Positions 34,395 to 42,473 of a stretch of DNA of 53,545 bases are shown piece after piece; positions within the stretch are counted from its first letter, which is position 1; the number at the start of each line of letters is the position of its first letter. A program made the position numbers and the translations under genes. The stretch is from Streptosporangiaceae bacterium (GTDB lineage Bacteria > Actinomycetota > Actinomycetes > Streptosporangiales > Streptosporangiaceae). The notes beneath the pieces were generated by a model. The model saw only the letters and a list, made by a program, of their open reading frames with translations, made no database searches and was not told where the DNA came from. The stretch is taken from positions 1-53,545 of the forward strand of contig JAOPYH010000009.1 of assembly GCA_025964715.1 (NCBI GenBank), in the 5' to 3' direction.

Positions 34395-34995
34395 CGCTCG
34401 GGGCCGCCGGATCCGATCCGCGCTTGCGCATGAGGAAGATGCCCGCACCGATGATGATCCCGATGAGGAGGCCGACGCCGATCCCCATCCACTTCATCCC
34501 GCCCGCAGAGGAGGACTTGTGCGAGGGGGCCACCGGCCCGTTGACCTTGGCCACCGGGTCGTTCGGGGCCGCGGCCGCGGTCGCCACCCCCGCCTGCTCG
34601 CCCGGCGCGAGCCCGGTCAGCTTGAACGGCACCTCGCCGCTCACGGGGTGGCCGTCGGCCGAGACCACCCGGTAGGCGATGGTGTAGTCGCCCGGCTGGA
34701 GATCGCCGGCCGCCGGCTGGGTGACCGTGTCGCCCTTGACCTGCGGCGGCTCGGCCGCGGCGTGCTCCGCCCCCGCGGCGTCGCGGATCCGCACCTTGGC
34801 GAGGGAGCCCTTGACGGGCTCGCTGAAGACCAGGGTCACCTGGGTCAGCTCTTTGACCGAGGAGTCCGTGGCGGGCGTGCTCTTGAGGAGCTTGGTGTGC
34901 GCGGACGCGGGCGCGGCGAACACCGCGGCGCACGCCATGGTGATCGCGGCGACGACGCCGAGCCTGCGCAGTCGGACTCGAAGAGTGGTTGTCAT
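34387..34995 (-). CDS. CopC-domain copper-binding protein with membrane anchor
   Basis: This 202-residue exported copper chaperone has a signal peptide (TTLRVRLRRLGVVAAITMAC...APASA) with predicted cleavage before His, leaving a mature N-terminal AHTKLLKS-type end. In CopC the N-terminal His is a Cu(II) ligand. A second ligand region follows in VVSADGHPVSGEVPF (Asp/His). A Pro/Ala linker leads to a C-terminal transmembrane helix (MGIGVGLLIGIIIGAGIFLM) and basic stop-transfer residues. It is first in the operon with copD/ctaG and the PPOX gene. ATG 34995 is chosen; GTG 34998 adjoins it. No CsoR-like site was seen before it. Confidence 0.9.
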   Translation of the reverse strand: MTTTLRVRLRRLGVVAAITMACAAVFAAPASAHTKLLKSTPATDSSVKELTQVTLVFSEPVKGSLAKVRIRDAAGAEHAAAEPPQVKGDTVTQPAAGDLQPGDYTIAYRVVSADGHPVSGEVPFKLTGLAPGEQAGVATAAAAPNDPVAKVNGPVAPSHKSSSAGGMKWMGIGVGLLIGIIIGAGIFLMRKRGSDPAAPSGE

Positions 34996-35075
34996 CACTG
35001 TTCCAGGGGAGACGTACGGCGGGGTGCGACGGATCCCCCTCACCTTAGTGACAGTTGGCCGTGTCGGGGCCCGCG

Positions 35076-35094
35076 CCGCCGCTGCGTGCGGCGG
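35076..35094 (-). terminator. Weak hairpin after pucR
   Basis: CCGCCGC (35076-35082) pairs with GCGGCGG (35088-35094) around a five-base loop, 26 bases downstream of the pucR stop. It is short and lacks a U tract, so it is only a possible terminator. Confidence 0.3.
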
Positions 35095-35119
35095 GAGCCA
35101 GGCGGCGCGGAACTGCCGG

Positions 35120-36682
35120 CTATGTCGCGCGCAAGGCCAGGAACAGATCGACCCGGTCCTCGAGGTTCCCGAGATCGCGGCCGGTCAGCTCCTCGATGCG
35201 ATGGACCCGATAGCGCAGAGTGTTCACGTGGACGTGCAACCGGGCGGCACAGCGGCTCCAGGACCCGGAGCAGTCCAGAAAGATCTCGAGGGTGTGGACG
35301 AGATCGGAGTGATGCTGGGTGTCGTAGCGGCGCAACGGGCCGAGCAGCCGCTCCCGGAACGACCGACGGACCGCGGCGGGCACCGCCGCCAGCAGCAGCG
35401 CGTAGGAGTCCACGTCGTCGCCGGTGAGCAGATGGACCGGCCCTGGTCGCAGCGCGCCGAGCCTCCTCGTGTGCCGTGCCTCGTCGAACGCACCGCGCAG
35501 CGCGGCGGGACCCTGCGCGGGCCCGCTCACCCCGATGGTGAGCTGCTGCCCGCGGAGCCCGGGCTCCAGACGGCGCGCCCCCGCGCGCATGCGGGCCACG
35601 AGTGCGGGGGCGCCCTGCCCACCCGGGTCGGGGACGAGCGCGACGGCCTCGGCACCGGCCACGCCTATCGCGGCCCCGGACTCCGCACCGCCGGCCCCCG
35701 CGGCCTCGAGGGCGCCGCACAGGAGTTCGTCCAGCACCGCGCATCCGACCTGGTCCGGCCGGTCCACTCCGGCAACCGTTGCGGACACGGCGACGTACGG
35801 ATCGGCCGGGGCGAGCCCGCAGGCGCGCATGCGCGACGCCGCCTCCGCGGGGTCGGTGAGGTCGGCCAGCTCCGCCACCAGCCTTCGCTGGACCCGGCGC
35901 CCCTCCTCGACCCGGGCGCGCTCCAGCGCGGCCAGCTCGGCGAGCTCGTAGGCGGACTCCCTGACATGCTCGGCGACCTCGGTCAGCACGCCCTCGCAGG
36001 CGAGGAACCAGCCCGCCACCCGGTGACCGGTCCGGGTCCCGGCGGGCAGCAGGGTGTAGCCCGGCCCGGTCCGGGAGACGTGCGGCAGCCGGGCGGCACG
36101 CAGGAACTCGGCGGCGAGCGCGTGGGCCCGTCCGTCCGGGAGCCCGTCCTGGCCCCCGGCGATGATCCGTCCGGTCGGTGACAGGACCCAGCAGCCGCGG
36201 CCCAGGTCCTGCCGGGCCACGGAGACGACGGTCTCCAGTCCCGCGCCGCCGGCCACGGCGGACAGCAGCCGGTGGCGCCGCCCAGGCGAGGTGCCCGGCG
36301 CTCCGGTGCCCTCGGCCATCAGGCGCCGGGTGACGAGCTCGCTCACGGTCCCGAAGGACACCTCCGCGGGCACCTCGATCAGCGGCAGGCCGTGCCGCAG
36401 GCAGGCCGCCACGATGCCGTAGGGGACGACGCCGTGCACCGCCGTGCCGACGCCCAGGGCCGACACCCCCGCTTCGACCAGCGTGGACACCAGCCTGTCC
36501 GGATCCTCATGGCCGCCGCGCCACATCAGCCCGGTAAGCACGAGCTCGTCGCCGCTCAGGTAGCGGCCCGGCAGCACCAGCTCGGTCGTGTAGACCCAGC
36601 GGACCGGGCGGTCGAGGGCGTCGCCACCAGAGCGCAGCACCAGCCGCAAATCCGTCATGTCCAGCACGTCCCGCAGTCGCAC
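35120..36682 (-). CDS. pucR: PucR-family transcriptional regulator of purine catabolism
   Basis: The protein has 520 residues. An N-terminal PucR sensor domain (about 1-125: MRLRDVLDMTDLRLVLRSGG...YTTELVLPGRYLSGDELVLTGL) is followed by a middle GGDEF-like degenerate region. The C-terminal PucR-type HTH (about 455-520) reads WSRCAARLHVHVNTLRYRVHRIEELTGRDL. Members respond to purine breakdown intermediates and activate catabolic genes. Location strongly supports that role here: it diverges from uraD-uraH-uox-xdh across 117 bases containing an operator-like dyad. The gene symbol is by family and context. Confidence 0.88.
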   Translation of the reverse strand: MRLRDVLDMTDLRLVLRSGGDALDRPVRWVYTTELVLPGRYLSGDELVLTGLMWRGGHEDPDRLVSTLVEAGVSALGVGTAVHGVVPYGIVAACLRHGLPLIEVPAEVSFGTVSELVTRRLMAEGTGAPGTSPGRRHRLLSAVAGGAGLETVVSVARQDLGRGCWVLSPTGRIIAGGQDGLPDGRAHALAAEFLRAARLPHVSRTGPGYTLLPAGTRTGHRVAGWFLACEGVLTEVAEHVRESAYELAELAALERARVEEGRRVQRRLVAELADLTDPAEAASRMRACGLAPADPYVAVSATVAGVDRPDQVGCAVLDELLCGALEAAGAGGAESGAAIGVAGAEAVALVPDPGGQGAPALVARMRAGARRLEPGLRGQQLTIGVSGPAQGPAALRGAFDEARHTRRLGALRPGPVHLLTGDDVDSYALLLAAVPAAVRRSFRERLLGPLRRYDTQHHSDLVHTLEIFLDCSGSWSRCAARLHVHVNTLRYRVHRIEELTGRDLGNLEDRVDLFLALRAT

Positions 36683-36701
36683 GCAGCCAGGCTAACCGCG
36701 C

Positions 36702-36722
36702 GAGGTTTGTAGGAACCTCCAA
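36702..36722. promoter_or_regulatory. Operator-like dyad between pucR and uraD
   Basis: Two overlapping inverted repeats are present: GAGGTT-N6-AACCTC (36702-36719) and TTGTAGGAACCTCCAA (36707-36722, pattern TTGNAGGNNCCTNCAA). They lie 20 bases from the pucR start and about 78 bases before uraD, where a divergently acting regulator would bind. No published consensus is being matched; PucR binding is an inference from location. Confidence 0.45.
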
Positions 36723-36799
36723 CGACGGCGGCGCGGCGACACGCCGGGTTGGTCGATCAGCCGCTGGTGTGGTGCCTCCACCGCTGCTGTACTTGCTGG

Positions 36800-37315
36800 A
36801 TGACCGGCAGAGCAAGGGGCGTGGACCGGCTCAACCGGCTGTCCGGCGACGAGGCCGAGCGCGAGCTCATGTCCTGCTGCGGCTCGAGGGCGTGGGCGGG
36901 CGCCGTCGCGGGGGCGCGTCCGTTCGCCGGGGAGGCCGCGCTCACCGGCGCCGCCGGCGCGGCGTTGCGGGACCTCGGCTGGGCCGATGTCGAGGAGGCC
37001 CTGTCTCATCACCCTCGCATCGGAGACCGGCCGGAGGGCACCGGCCGCGAGGAGTCCTGGTCGCGGGCCGAGCAGGCCGGCTCGACCGGCACCGACGCGG
37101 AGACGGCACGCGAGCTGCGCGCGGGGAACCTCGCCTACGAGCACCGGTTCGGCCACGTGTTCCTCATCTGTGCGACGGGTCTGTCGGCCCGGCGGATCCT
37201 GGCCGCGCTCCGTGAGCGCCTGCACAATGACGCCCGCACGGAGCGTGAGATCGTTCGAACCGAACTGGCGAAGATCACTCATCTTCGCCTCGCCCATCTC
37301 GGGGAGGACCGATGA
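36800..37315 (+). CDS. uraD: 2-oxo-4-hydroxy-4-carboxy-5-ureidoimidazoline (OHCU) decarboxylase
   Basis: This enzyme performs the third step from urate, decarboxylating OHCU to S-allantoin. The 171 residues match the family: DRLNRLSGDEAERELMSCCGSRAWAGAV at the N-terminus, the catalytic His in SHHPRIGDRP, EQAGSTGTDAETARELRAGNLAYEHRFGHVFLICATGLSA, and LRERLHND near the C-terminus. The start is uncertain: ATG 36800 or GTG 36821 both fit, and neither has a strong ribosome binding site. Its stop overlaps the uraH start as ATGA. It is first gene of the six-gene purine operon, divergent from pucR. Confidence 0.9.
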   Translation: MTGRARGVDRLNRLSGDEAERELMSCCGSRAWAGAVAGARPFAGEAALTGAAGAALRDLGWADVEEALSHHPRIGDRPEGTGREESWSRAEQAGSTGTDAETARELRAGNLAYEHRFGHVFLICATGLSARRILAALRERLHNDARTEREIVRTELAKITHLRLAHLGEDR

Positions 37316-37638
37316 CCCTCAGCACCCACGTCCTGGATACGACCAGGGGCCGTCCCGCCGTGGGAGTGCCCGTACGCCTCGACCGCTATGACGGCGAACG
37401 CTGGCAGCTCCTCGCCGAGGACACCACCGACGGCGACGGCCGCCTCGGTGATCTGCCCGCGCCGGACCCGGGCACCTACCGGCTGCGCTTCGGCACCGGC
37501 CACTATTTCGGCGACCTCGGGACCGACACCTTCTATCCCGAGGTCACGGTGGTCTTCGTCCTCGCGGACCCGGCCGAGCACCATCACGTGCCCCTGCTAC
37601 TGAGCCCGTACGGCTACTCGACCTACCGGGGAAGCTGA
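37312..37638 (+). CDS. uraH: 5-hydroxyisourate hydrolase
   Basis: This is the transthyretin-related enzyme that opens 5-hydroxyisourate to OHCU. The 108 residues carry the active-site residues in LSTHVLDTTRG (His), YRLRFGTGHYF (Arg), AEHHHVPLLLSPYGYSTYRGS (His) and the diagnostic C-terminal YRGS. The length is normal. ATG 37312 overlaps the uraD stop by four bases and its own stop shares a base with the uox start, so the three enzymes converting urate to allantoin are translationally coupled. Confidence 0.95.
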   Translation: MTLSTHVLDTTRGRPAVGVPVRLDRYDGERWQLLAEDTTDGDGRLGDLPAPDPGTYRLRFGTGHYFGDLGTDTFYPEVTVVFVLADPAEHHHVPLLLSPYGYSTYRGS

Positions 37639-38531
37639 TGGACGGCACGGACGAGGAGGCCGGCATCGTCCTCGGCCCCAACAGGTACGGAAAGGCCGAA
37701 ATCCGGGTCGTGCGGATTTCCCGCTCGGCTGACCGCCATGAGATCAAGGACCTCAGCGTCAGCATCGCGCTGTCGGGGGACATGGAGGCCGTCCACCTGA
37801 CCGGCGACAACGCCGCCGTGCTGACGACGGACACGCAGAAGAACACCGTCTTCGCGTTCGCCCGCCGGCACGGCATCGCCTCGGCCGAGGAGTTCGCGCT
37901 CCTGCTCGCCCGGCACTTCGCCGGCTCCCATCCCACGATCCACCAGGCCCGGGTGAGCGTCGAGGAGTACCTCTGGGACCGGGTCCCGGTGACCGGGCAC
38001 TCGTTCGTGCGGAGCGGTCAGGAGACCCGGACCGCGCGCGTGCACCACGACGGCCGGCACGCGACAGTGGTGTCAGGGCTGCGGGACCTCACCGTGCTGA
38101 ACTCCACCGGTTCGGAGTTCTGGGGCTATTTGAAGGACGATTACACGACCCTGCCGGAGACCCGGGACCGCATCCTGGCCACCGCGGTGAACGCCAAATG
38201 GCGGCACGTCCGCCGCGAAGACGAGTGGGCCGGCTGGGACGCCTCCCACGCGGCCGTCCGGCTCCTGCTCCTGGAGACCTTCGCGGGCACCCACAGCCGG
38301 TCGCTGCAGCAGACCTTGTACGCCATGGGACGCCGGGTGCTGCAGGAGTGCCCGGCGATCTGCGAGGTCCGCCTGTCGATGCCCAACAAGCACCACGTCG
38401 CCGTCGACCTCGAGCCCTTCGGCCTGGACAACCCGAACGAGGTCTTCTACGCCGCGGACCGCCCGTACGGCCTCATAGAAGGCACCGTCCTGCGCGGCGA
38501 CGCACCCCCGGCCGAAGAGGCATGGTGGTGA
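37638..38531 (+). CDS. uox: Urate oxidase (uricase)
   Basis: This cofactor-free oxidase converts urate and O2 to 5-hydroxyisourate and H2O2. The 297 residues comprise two tandem T-fold halves. NRYGKAEIRVVRISR holds the catalytic Lys, DNAAVLTTDTQKNTVFAFARRHG the partner Thr and substrate contacts, and NKHHVAVDLEPFGLDNPNEVFYAADRPYGLIEG the C-terminal uricase signature. The C-terminus (EEAWW) is not a peroxisomal signal, as expected for bacteria. The start shares a base with the uraH stop, and its stop overlaps the GTG of the next gene, which places it mid-operon. Confidence 0.95.
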   Translation: MDGTDEEAGIVLGPNRYGKAEIRVVRISRSADRHEIKDLSVSIALSGDMEAVHLTGDNAAVLTTDTQKNTVFAFARRHGIASAEEFALLLARHFAGSHPTIHQARVSVEEYLWDRVPVTGHSFVRSGQETRTARVHHDGRHATVVSGLRDLTVLNSTGSEFWGYLKDDYTTLPETRDRILATAVNAKWRHVRREDEWAGWDASHAAVRLLLLETFAGTHSRSLQQTLYAMGRRVLQECPAICEVRLSMPNKHHVAVDLEPFGLDNPNEVFYAADRPYGLIEGTVLRGDAPPAEEAWW

Positions 38532-39388
38532 GTATGGAGTTCCTGAGGCCGACGACCTGGGCCGAGGCGCTCGCGATCAAGGCGGAGCAGCCCGGCGCGC
38601 GGCCGGTCGCGGGCGGCACCGACCTCATGGTGGAGATGAACTTCGACCGGGTCCGGCCCCCCGCCCTCCTGGACCTGACGGCCATCCCCGAGCTGGCCGG
38701 GTGGGACCGCGACGGGGACCGGATCCGCATCGGCGCGGGCATGCCCTATGCGCGCATCATCGATGAGCTCGGCGCCGCGCTCCCGGGGCTGGCGATCGCG
38801 GCACGGACGATCGGATCCCCGCAGATCCGCAACCGGGGCACGGTCGGCGGCAACCTCGGCTCGGCCTCCCCGGCCGGCGACGCCCACCCGCCGCTGCTGG
38901 CCGGCGGCGCGGACGTGGAGGTGGAGTCGGCACGCGGGTCCCGCCTGGTCCCGATCGGTGAGTTCTTCGTGGGACCCAAGATCAGCGCCGTGCGCCCGGA
39001 CGAGCTCATCCGGGCGGTGCGGGTGGACTGCGCGGACGGGCCGCAGCAGTTCGCGAAGATCGGCACGCGCAACGCCATGGTGATCGCCGTCTGCTCGTTC
39101 GCACTGGCCCTGCACCCGTCCAAGCGGCGCGTCGGCACCGGCGTCGGCTCGGCCGCGCCCACTCCCCTGCGCGCCCGGGACGCCGAACGGCTGCTCGCCG
39201 CAGAGCTGGACTGGGACTCGCGCCCGGCGCTGGACGAGGGGGTGGCACGGCGCTTCGGTGAGCTCGTCGCCGCGGCCGCCCGCCCGATCGACGACGTACG
39301 GGGCACCGCGGGCTACCGCCGCCACGCCCTCTCGGTGCTGGCCCGCCGCACCCTCGGCTGGGCCTGGACCGACTACAGGAGGGGGTGA
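38528..39388 (+). CDS. Xanthine dehydrogenase, FAD-binding subunit
   Basis: This medium subunit of a three-component molybdenum hydroxylase carries FAD and passes electrons to NAD+. The 286 residues show AGGTDLMVEMN (FAD pyrophosphate loop), TIGSPQIRNRGTVGGNLGSASPAGD (second FAD motif) and a C-terminal CO-dehydrogenase-flavoprotein domain. GTG 38528 overlaps the uox stop as GTGA and has GAAGAGG 7 bases upstream; ATG 38534 is two codons later. Its assignment to xanthine rather than another substrate rests on the uricase operon. Confidence 0.9.
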   Translation: MSMEFLRPTTWAEALAIKAEQPGARPVAGGTDLMVEMNFDRVRPPALLDLTAIPELAGWDRDGDRIRIGAGMPYARIIDELGAALPGLAIAARTIGSPQIRNRGTVGGNLGSASPAGDAHPPLLAGGADVEVESARGSRLVPIGEFFVGPKISAVRPDELIRAVRVDCADGPQQFAKIGTRNAMVIAVCSFALALHPSKRRVGTGVGSAAPTPLRARDAERLLAAELDWDSRPALDEGVARRFGELVAAAARPIDDVRGTAGYRRHALSVLARRTLGWAWTDYRRG

Positions 39389-39392
39389 CGCG

Positions 39393-39869
39393 ATGCGCGT
39401 GAGGTTGACCGTCAACGGCAGGGAGCGGCTGGTCGACGACGTGTGGGAGGGCGAGTCCCTGCTGTTCGTCCTCCGGGAGCGGTGCGGCCTGCCCGGCTCC
39501 AAGAACGCCTGTGAGCAGGGTGAGTGCGGCTCCTGCACGGTCTACCTCGACGGCGTCCCGGTGTGCGCCTGCCTCGTGGCGGCCGGCCAGGCGGAGGGTC
39601 GCAGTGTCCGTACGGTCGAGGGCCTGGCGGACGGCGAGCGGCTGGATCCGGTGCAGGAGGCGTTCAACGAGTGCGGTGCCGTGCAGTGCGGTTTCTGCAC
39701 ACCCGGCTTCATCGTCGCCGCACATGATCTGCTGGCGCGCGCCGACGGGGTGCCCACCGACGGCGAGATCCGGGAGGCGCTCGCCGGGAACCTGTGCCGC
39801 TGCACCGGCTATGAGCAGATCCTCGACGCCGTCCGGCTCGCCGCCCGGCGCGGGGCGGTCCGGTCATGA
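39393..39869 (+). CDS. Xanthine dehydrogenase, [2Fe-2S] subunit
   Basis: This small subunit has 158 residues and two iron-sulfur clusters. The ferredoxin-type cluster is bound by [21 protein letters not shown], and the second by [10 protein letters not shown] and [12 protein letters not shown]. It links the molybdenum and FAD subunits. ATG 39393 follows AGGAGGGGG, and a much longer open frame upstream is a shadow of the preceding gene. It starts four bases after the FAD-subunit stop and its own stop overlaps the next start as ATGA. Confidence 0.93.
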   Translation: MRVRLTVNGRERLVDDVWEGESLLFVLRERCGLPGSKNACEQGECGSCTVYLDGVPVCACLVAAGQAEGRSVRTVEGLADGERLDPVQEAFNECGAVQCGFCTPGFIVAAHDLLARADGVPTDGEIREALAGNLCRCTGYEQILDAVRLAARRGAVRS

Positions 39870-42193
39870 CCACGCGGCTCAGCGATGCCGTCCGCGGCGG
39901 CGTGGGAGACAGCGCGGCCCGTCCCGACGGGACCCTCAAGGTCACGGGCGAGTTCGCCTACTCCTCCGACCTCTGGACGGAGGGGATGCTGTGGGGCGCC
40001 ACGCTCCGCAGTCCGCACCCGAGCGCCGTCATCCGCTCCGTCGACCTCACGGAAGCGCTGCGGCTCCCGGGCGTGCACGCCGCGCTGACGTATGAGGACG
40101 TGCCCGGCCGCAGGTTCTACGGTCTCGACCGAGCGGACCAGCCGGTGCTCGCCATCGACCGGGTGCGCTACCAGGGCGAGGCGGTCGCGATCGTGGCCGC
40201 CGACCATCCGGAGATCGCCCGTCGCGCGTGCGATCGCATCGCCGTGGACTACGACGTGCGTGAACCCGTGACCGACGCCCGCCGGGCGGCGCTCGATCCC
40301 TCGTGCCCGAACGTGCACCCGGGGGGCAACATCGTGCGCCACCAGCCCGTACGGGCAGGTGCGGTGGCGCAGGCCCGCGCCGACGTGATCGTCACCGGGG
40401 AGTACCACGTGGGCATGCAGGACCAGGCCTTCCTGGGGCCCGAGTCAGGGCTCGCCGTGCCGGCCGGGGACGGCGGCGTCGACCTCTACATCGCCACGCA
40501 GTGGCTGCACGTCGACCAGGAGCAGATCGCGGCCTGTCTGGGCCTGCCCCATGACCTGGTGCGGCTGGCGCTGGCCGGGGTCGGTGGCGCGTTCGGCGCC
40601 CGTGAGGATCTGTCGATGCAGATCCACGCCTGCCTGCTGGCCATGCGGACCGGACGGCCGGTGAAGTTCGTGTACGGGCGGGAGGAGTCCTTCTTCGGGC
40701 ACGTGCACAGGCATCCCGCCACGCTGCGCTACGAGCACGGCGCCACCGCGGACGGCCGGCTGGTCTACGTCAAGGCCGAGATCATCCTTGACGGCGGGGC
40801 CTACGCCTCCTCCACCCCCGCGGTCGTCGGCAACGCCGCCTCGCTTGGCGCCGGCCCCTACGTCGTCCCCAACGTCGAGATCGACGCCTACGGGGTCTAC
40901 ACCAACAACCCGCCCTGCGGGGCGATGCGCGGCTTCGGCGCGGTGCAGGCGTGCTTCGCCTACGAGTCCCAGATGGACCGGCTGGCGCTGGCGTGCGGGC
41001 TCGATCCGGTGGAGCTGCGCATCCGCAACGCCATCGGTGAGGGGTCCGAGATCGCCACCGGGCAGGTCGTGGACAGCCCCGCCCCGCTGACCGAGCTCCT
41101 GGAGCGCGTCCGGGCGTTCCCTCCTCCCCCGCCCGGGCCGTCCGGCGCTCGGGGGGACGAGCCCCCGTCCCTGCTCGACCTCCCCGGCGGCGTCGGGAAC
41201 ACCACGCACGGCGAGGGGGTCGTCCGCGGGGTGGGCTATGGGATAGGCATCAAGAACATCTGCTATTCCGAGGGCTTCGACGACCTGTCCACCGCCCGGG
41301 TGCGGCTGCAGATCGCCGGCGGCGAGCCGGCCGTGCTGGTGCACACGGCCGCCGCCGAGGTCGGCCAGGGCCTGGTCACGCTGCAGGCGCAGATCGCCCG
41401 TACGGAGCTCGGCGTCGACAGGGTGACGGTGGCGCCCGCCGACACCCGGGTCGGGTCGGCCGGGTCCTCCAGCGCGTCCCGCCAGTCGTACATGACCGGC
41501 GGCGCGGTCAGGGCCGCGTGCGTCGCGGTGCGCGAGAGGGTCTTCGAGCTGGCCCGGCGCACGCTCGCCCGCGGCGGGCCGCCGGACGACCTCGTCCTCG
41601 CCGGTGGCAAGGTCGTCTCGGAGTCGGAAGGCGTGCTGGCCACGCTCGCCGAGGTCCTGGCCGGCGAGGCGGTCGAGGAGACCCGGGAGTTCCACCACCG
41701 GCCCACGCGCCCGATGGACCCGCTGACCGGGCAGGGCGACTCGCACACGCAGTTCGCCTTCTGCGTCCACCGCGCGGTCGTCGACGTCGACGTGGAACTC
41801 GGCCTCGTCAAGGTCGTGGAGCTCGCGGCGGTGCAGGACGTAGGAAAGATCCTCAATCCGGTCGCCCTCAGGGGCCAGATCCACGGTGGCACGGCACAGG
41901 GTCTCGGCCTGGCCCTGATGGAGGAGATCCAGGTCGAGGGCGGTGTCCTCCGCAATCCGTCGTTCACCGATTACCTCATCCCCACCATCCTGGACATGCC
42001 GCCGATGCGGACACAGATCCTGGAAAATCCTGATCCGCACGCTCCGTATGGCCTGCGCGGCGCAGGGGAACCGCCCACCCTCTCGTCGACACCGGCGATC
42101 GTGGCGGCGGTCCGGGACGCCACCGGACGGCCCCTGACCCGGATTCCGGTCCGGCCGGAAGACATCACGGGCCCCTTCCCAGCCGCCGGATGA
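39866..42193 (+). CDS. Xanthine dehydrogenase, molybdopterin-binding catalytic subunit
   Basis: This 775-residue catalytic subunit oxidises hypoxanthine/xanthine to urate at a Mo-cofactor. Recognisable pieces are the N-terminal aldehyde-oxidase a/b hammerhead (KVTGEFAYSSDLWTEGMLWG), GVGGAFGAREDLSMQ (molybdopterin contact), CGAMRGFGAVQACFAYE (Arg of the purine site), and AEVGQGLVTLQAQIA. The catalytic Glu lies in RGAGEPPTLSS near the C-terminus. No signal peptide is present. Chaperone (XdhC-type) and Mo-cofactor genes are not nearby. It ends the operon; a GNAT relic on the opposite strand begins 25 bases beyond. Confidence 0.93.
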   Translation: MTTRLSDAVRGGVGDSAARPDGTLKVTGEFAYSSDLWTEGMLWGATLRSPHPSAVIRSVDLTEALRLPGVHAALTYEDVPGRRFYGLDRADQPVLAIDRVRYQGEAVAIVAADHPEIARRACDRIAVDYDVREPVTDARRAALDPSCPNVHPGGNIVRHQPVRAGAVAQARADVIVTGEYHVGMQDQAFLGPESGLAVPAGDGGVDLYIATQWLHVDQEQIAACLGLPHDLVRLALAGVGGAFGAREDLSMQIHACLLAMRTGRPVKFVYGREESFFGHVHRHPATLRYEHGATADGRLVYVKAEIILDGGAYASSTPAVVGNAASLGAGPYVVPNVEIDAYGVYTNNPPCGAMRGFGAVQACFAYESQMDRLALACGLDPVELRIRNAIGEGSEIATGQVVDSPAPLTELLERVRAFPPPPPGPSGARGDEPPSLLDLPGGVGNTTHGEGVVRGVGYGIGIKNICYSEGFDDLSTARVRLQIAGGEPAVLVHTAAAEVGQGLVTLQAQIARTELGVDRVTVAPADTRVGSAGSSSASRQSYMTGGAVRAACVAVRERVFELARRTLARGGPPDDLVLAGGKVVSESEGVLATLAEVLAGEAVEETREFHHRPTRPMDPLTGQGDSHTQFAFCVHRAVVDVDVELGLVKVVELAAVQDVGKILNPVALRGQIHGGTAQGLGLALMEEIQVEGGVLRNPSFTDYLIPTILDMPPMRTQILENPDPHAPYGLRGAGEPPTLSSTPAIVAAVRDATGRPLTRIPVRPEDITGPFPAAG

Positions 42194-42218
42194 ACCGGGA
42201 CCCGGCACGGCGAGTACC

Positions 42219-42473
42219 TCAGCCGGTCGCGCCCGGGTGGGTGAACGACGCTGCCAGGGCGGCCCGGTGCGCCACCACGGCGGCGGTGGCAGCGGGCCGG
42301 CGCGCGAGGCCGGCCAGCAGAGTTCTGCCCACGGCCGAGTGGTCTCCGCCGAACACCTCGTCATGCACCGACACGAGGGCCTCGACACCTTGCTGGTCGA
42401 CGGCTGCCAGCAGTTCCACGCCCGGGGGCGGTGGCACATCCAGCGTGAGGTCCGCGGGCGGCTCAGCGCCCGT
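42219..42473 (-). pseudogene. GNAT acetyltransferase relic
   Basis: The minus frame reads DVPPPPGVELLAAVDQQGVEALVSVHDEVFGGDHSAVGRTLL and on to LARRPAATAAVVA. This is the linker plus helical start of a GNAT domain found in Streptomyces-type acetyltransferases (pattern VHDEVFGxDHS). It then jumps to HRAALAASFTHP, which resembles the later helix LVAxRAALAAxRGF of the same family. So an internal piece with the acetyl-CoA-binding strand has been lost, and the N-terminal part is replaced by the 3' end of the EF-hand gene. No start codon or ribosome binding site belongs to it. The family match is from memory. Confidence 0.65.

Noticed and set aside
32268..34433. 721-codon plus frame opposite copD/ctaG
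   Set aside because: Composition (Arg/His/Gln/Asp/Pro-rich, no hydrophobic segments) is that of a shadow of a membrane-protein gene.
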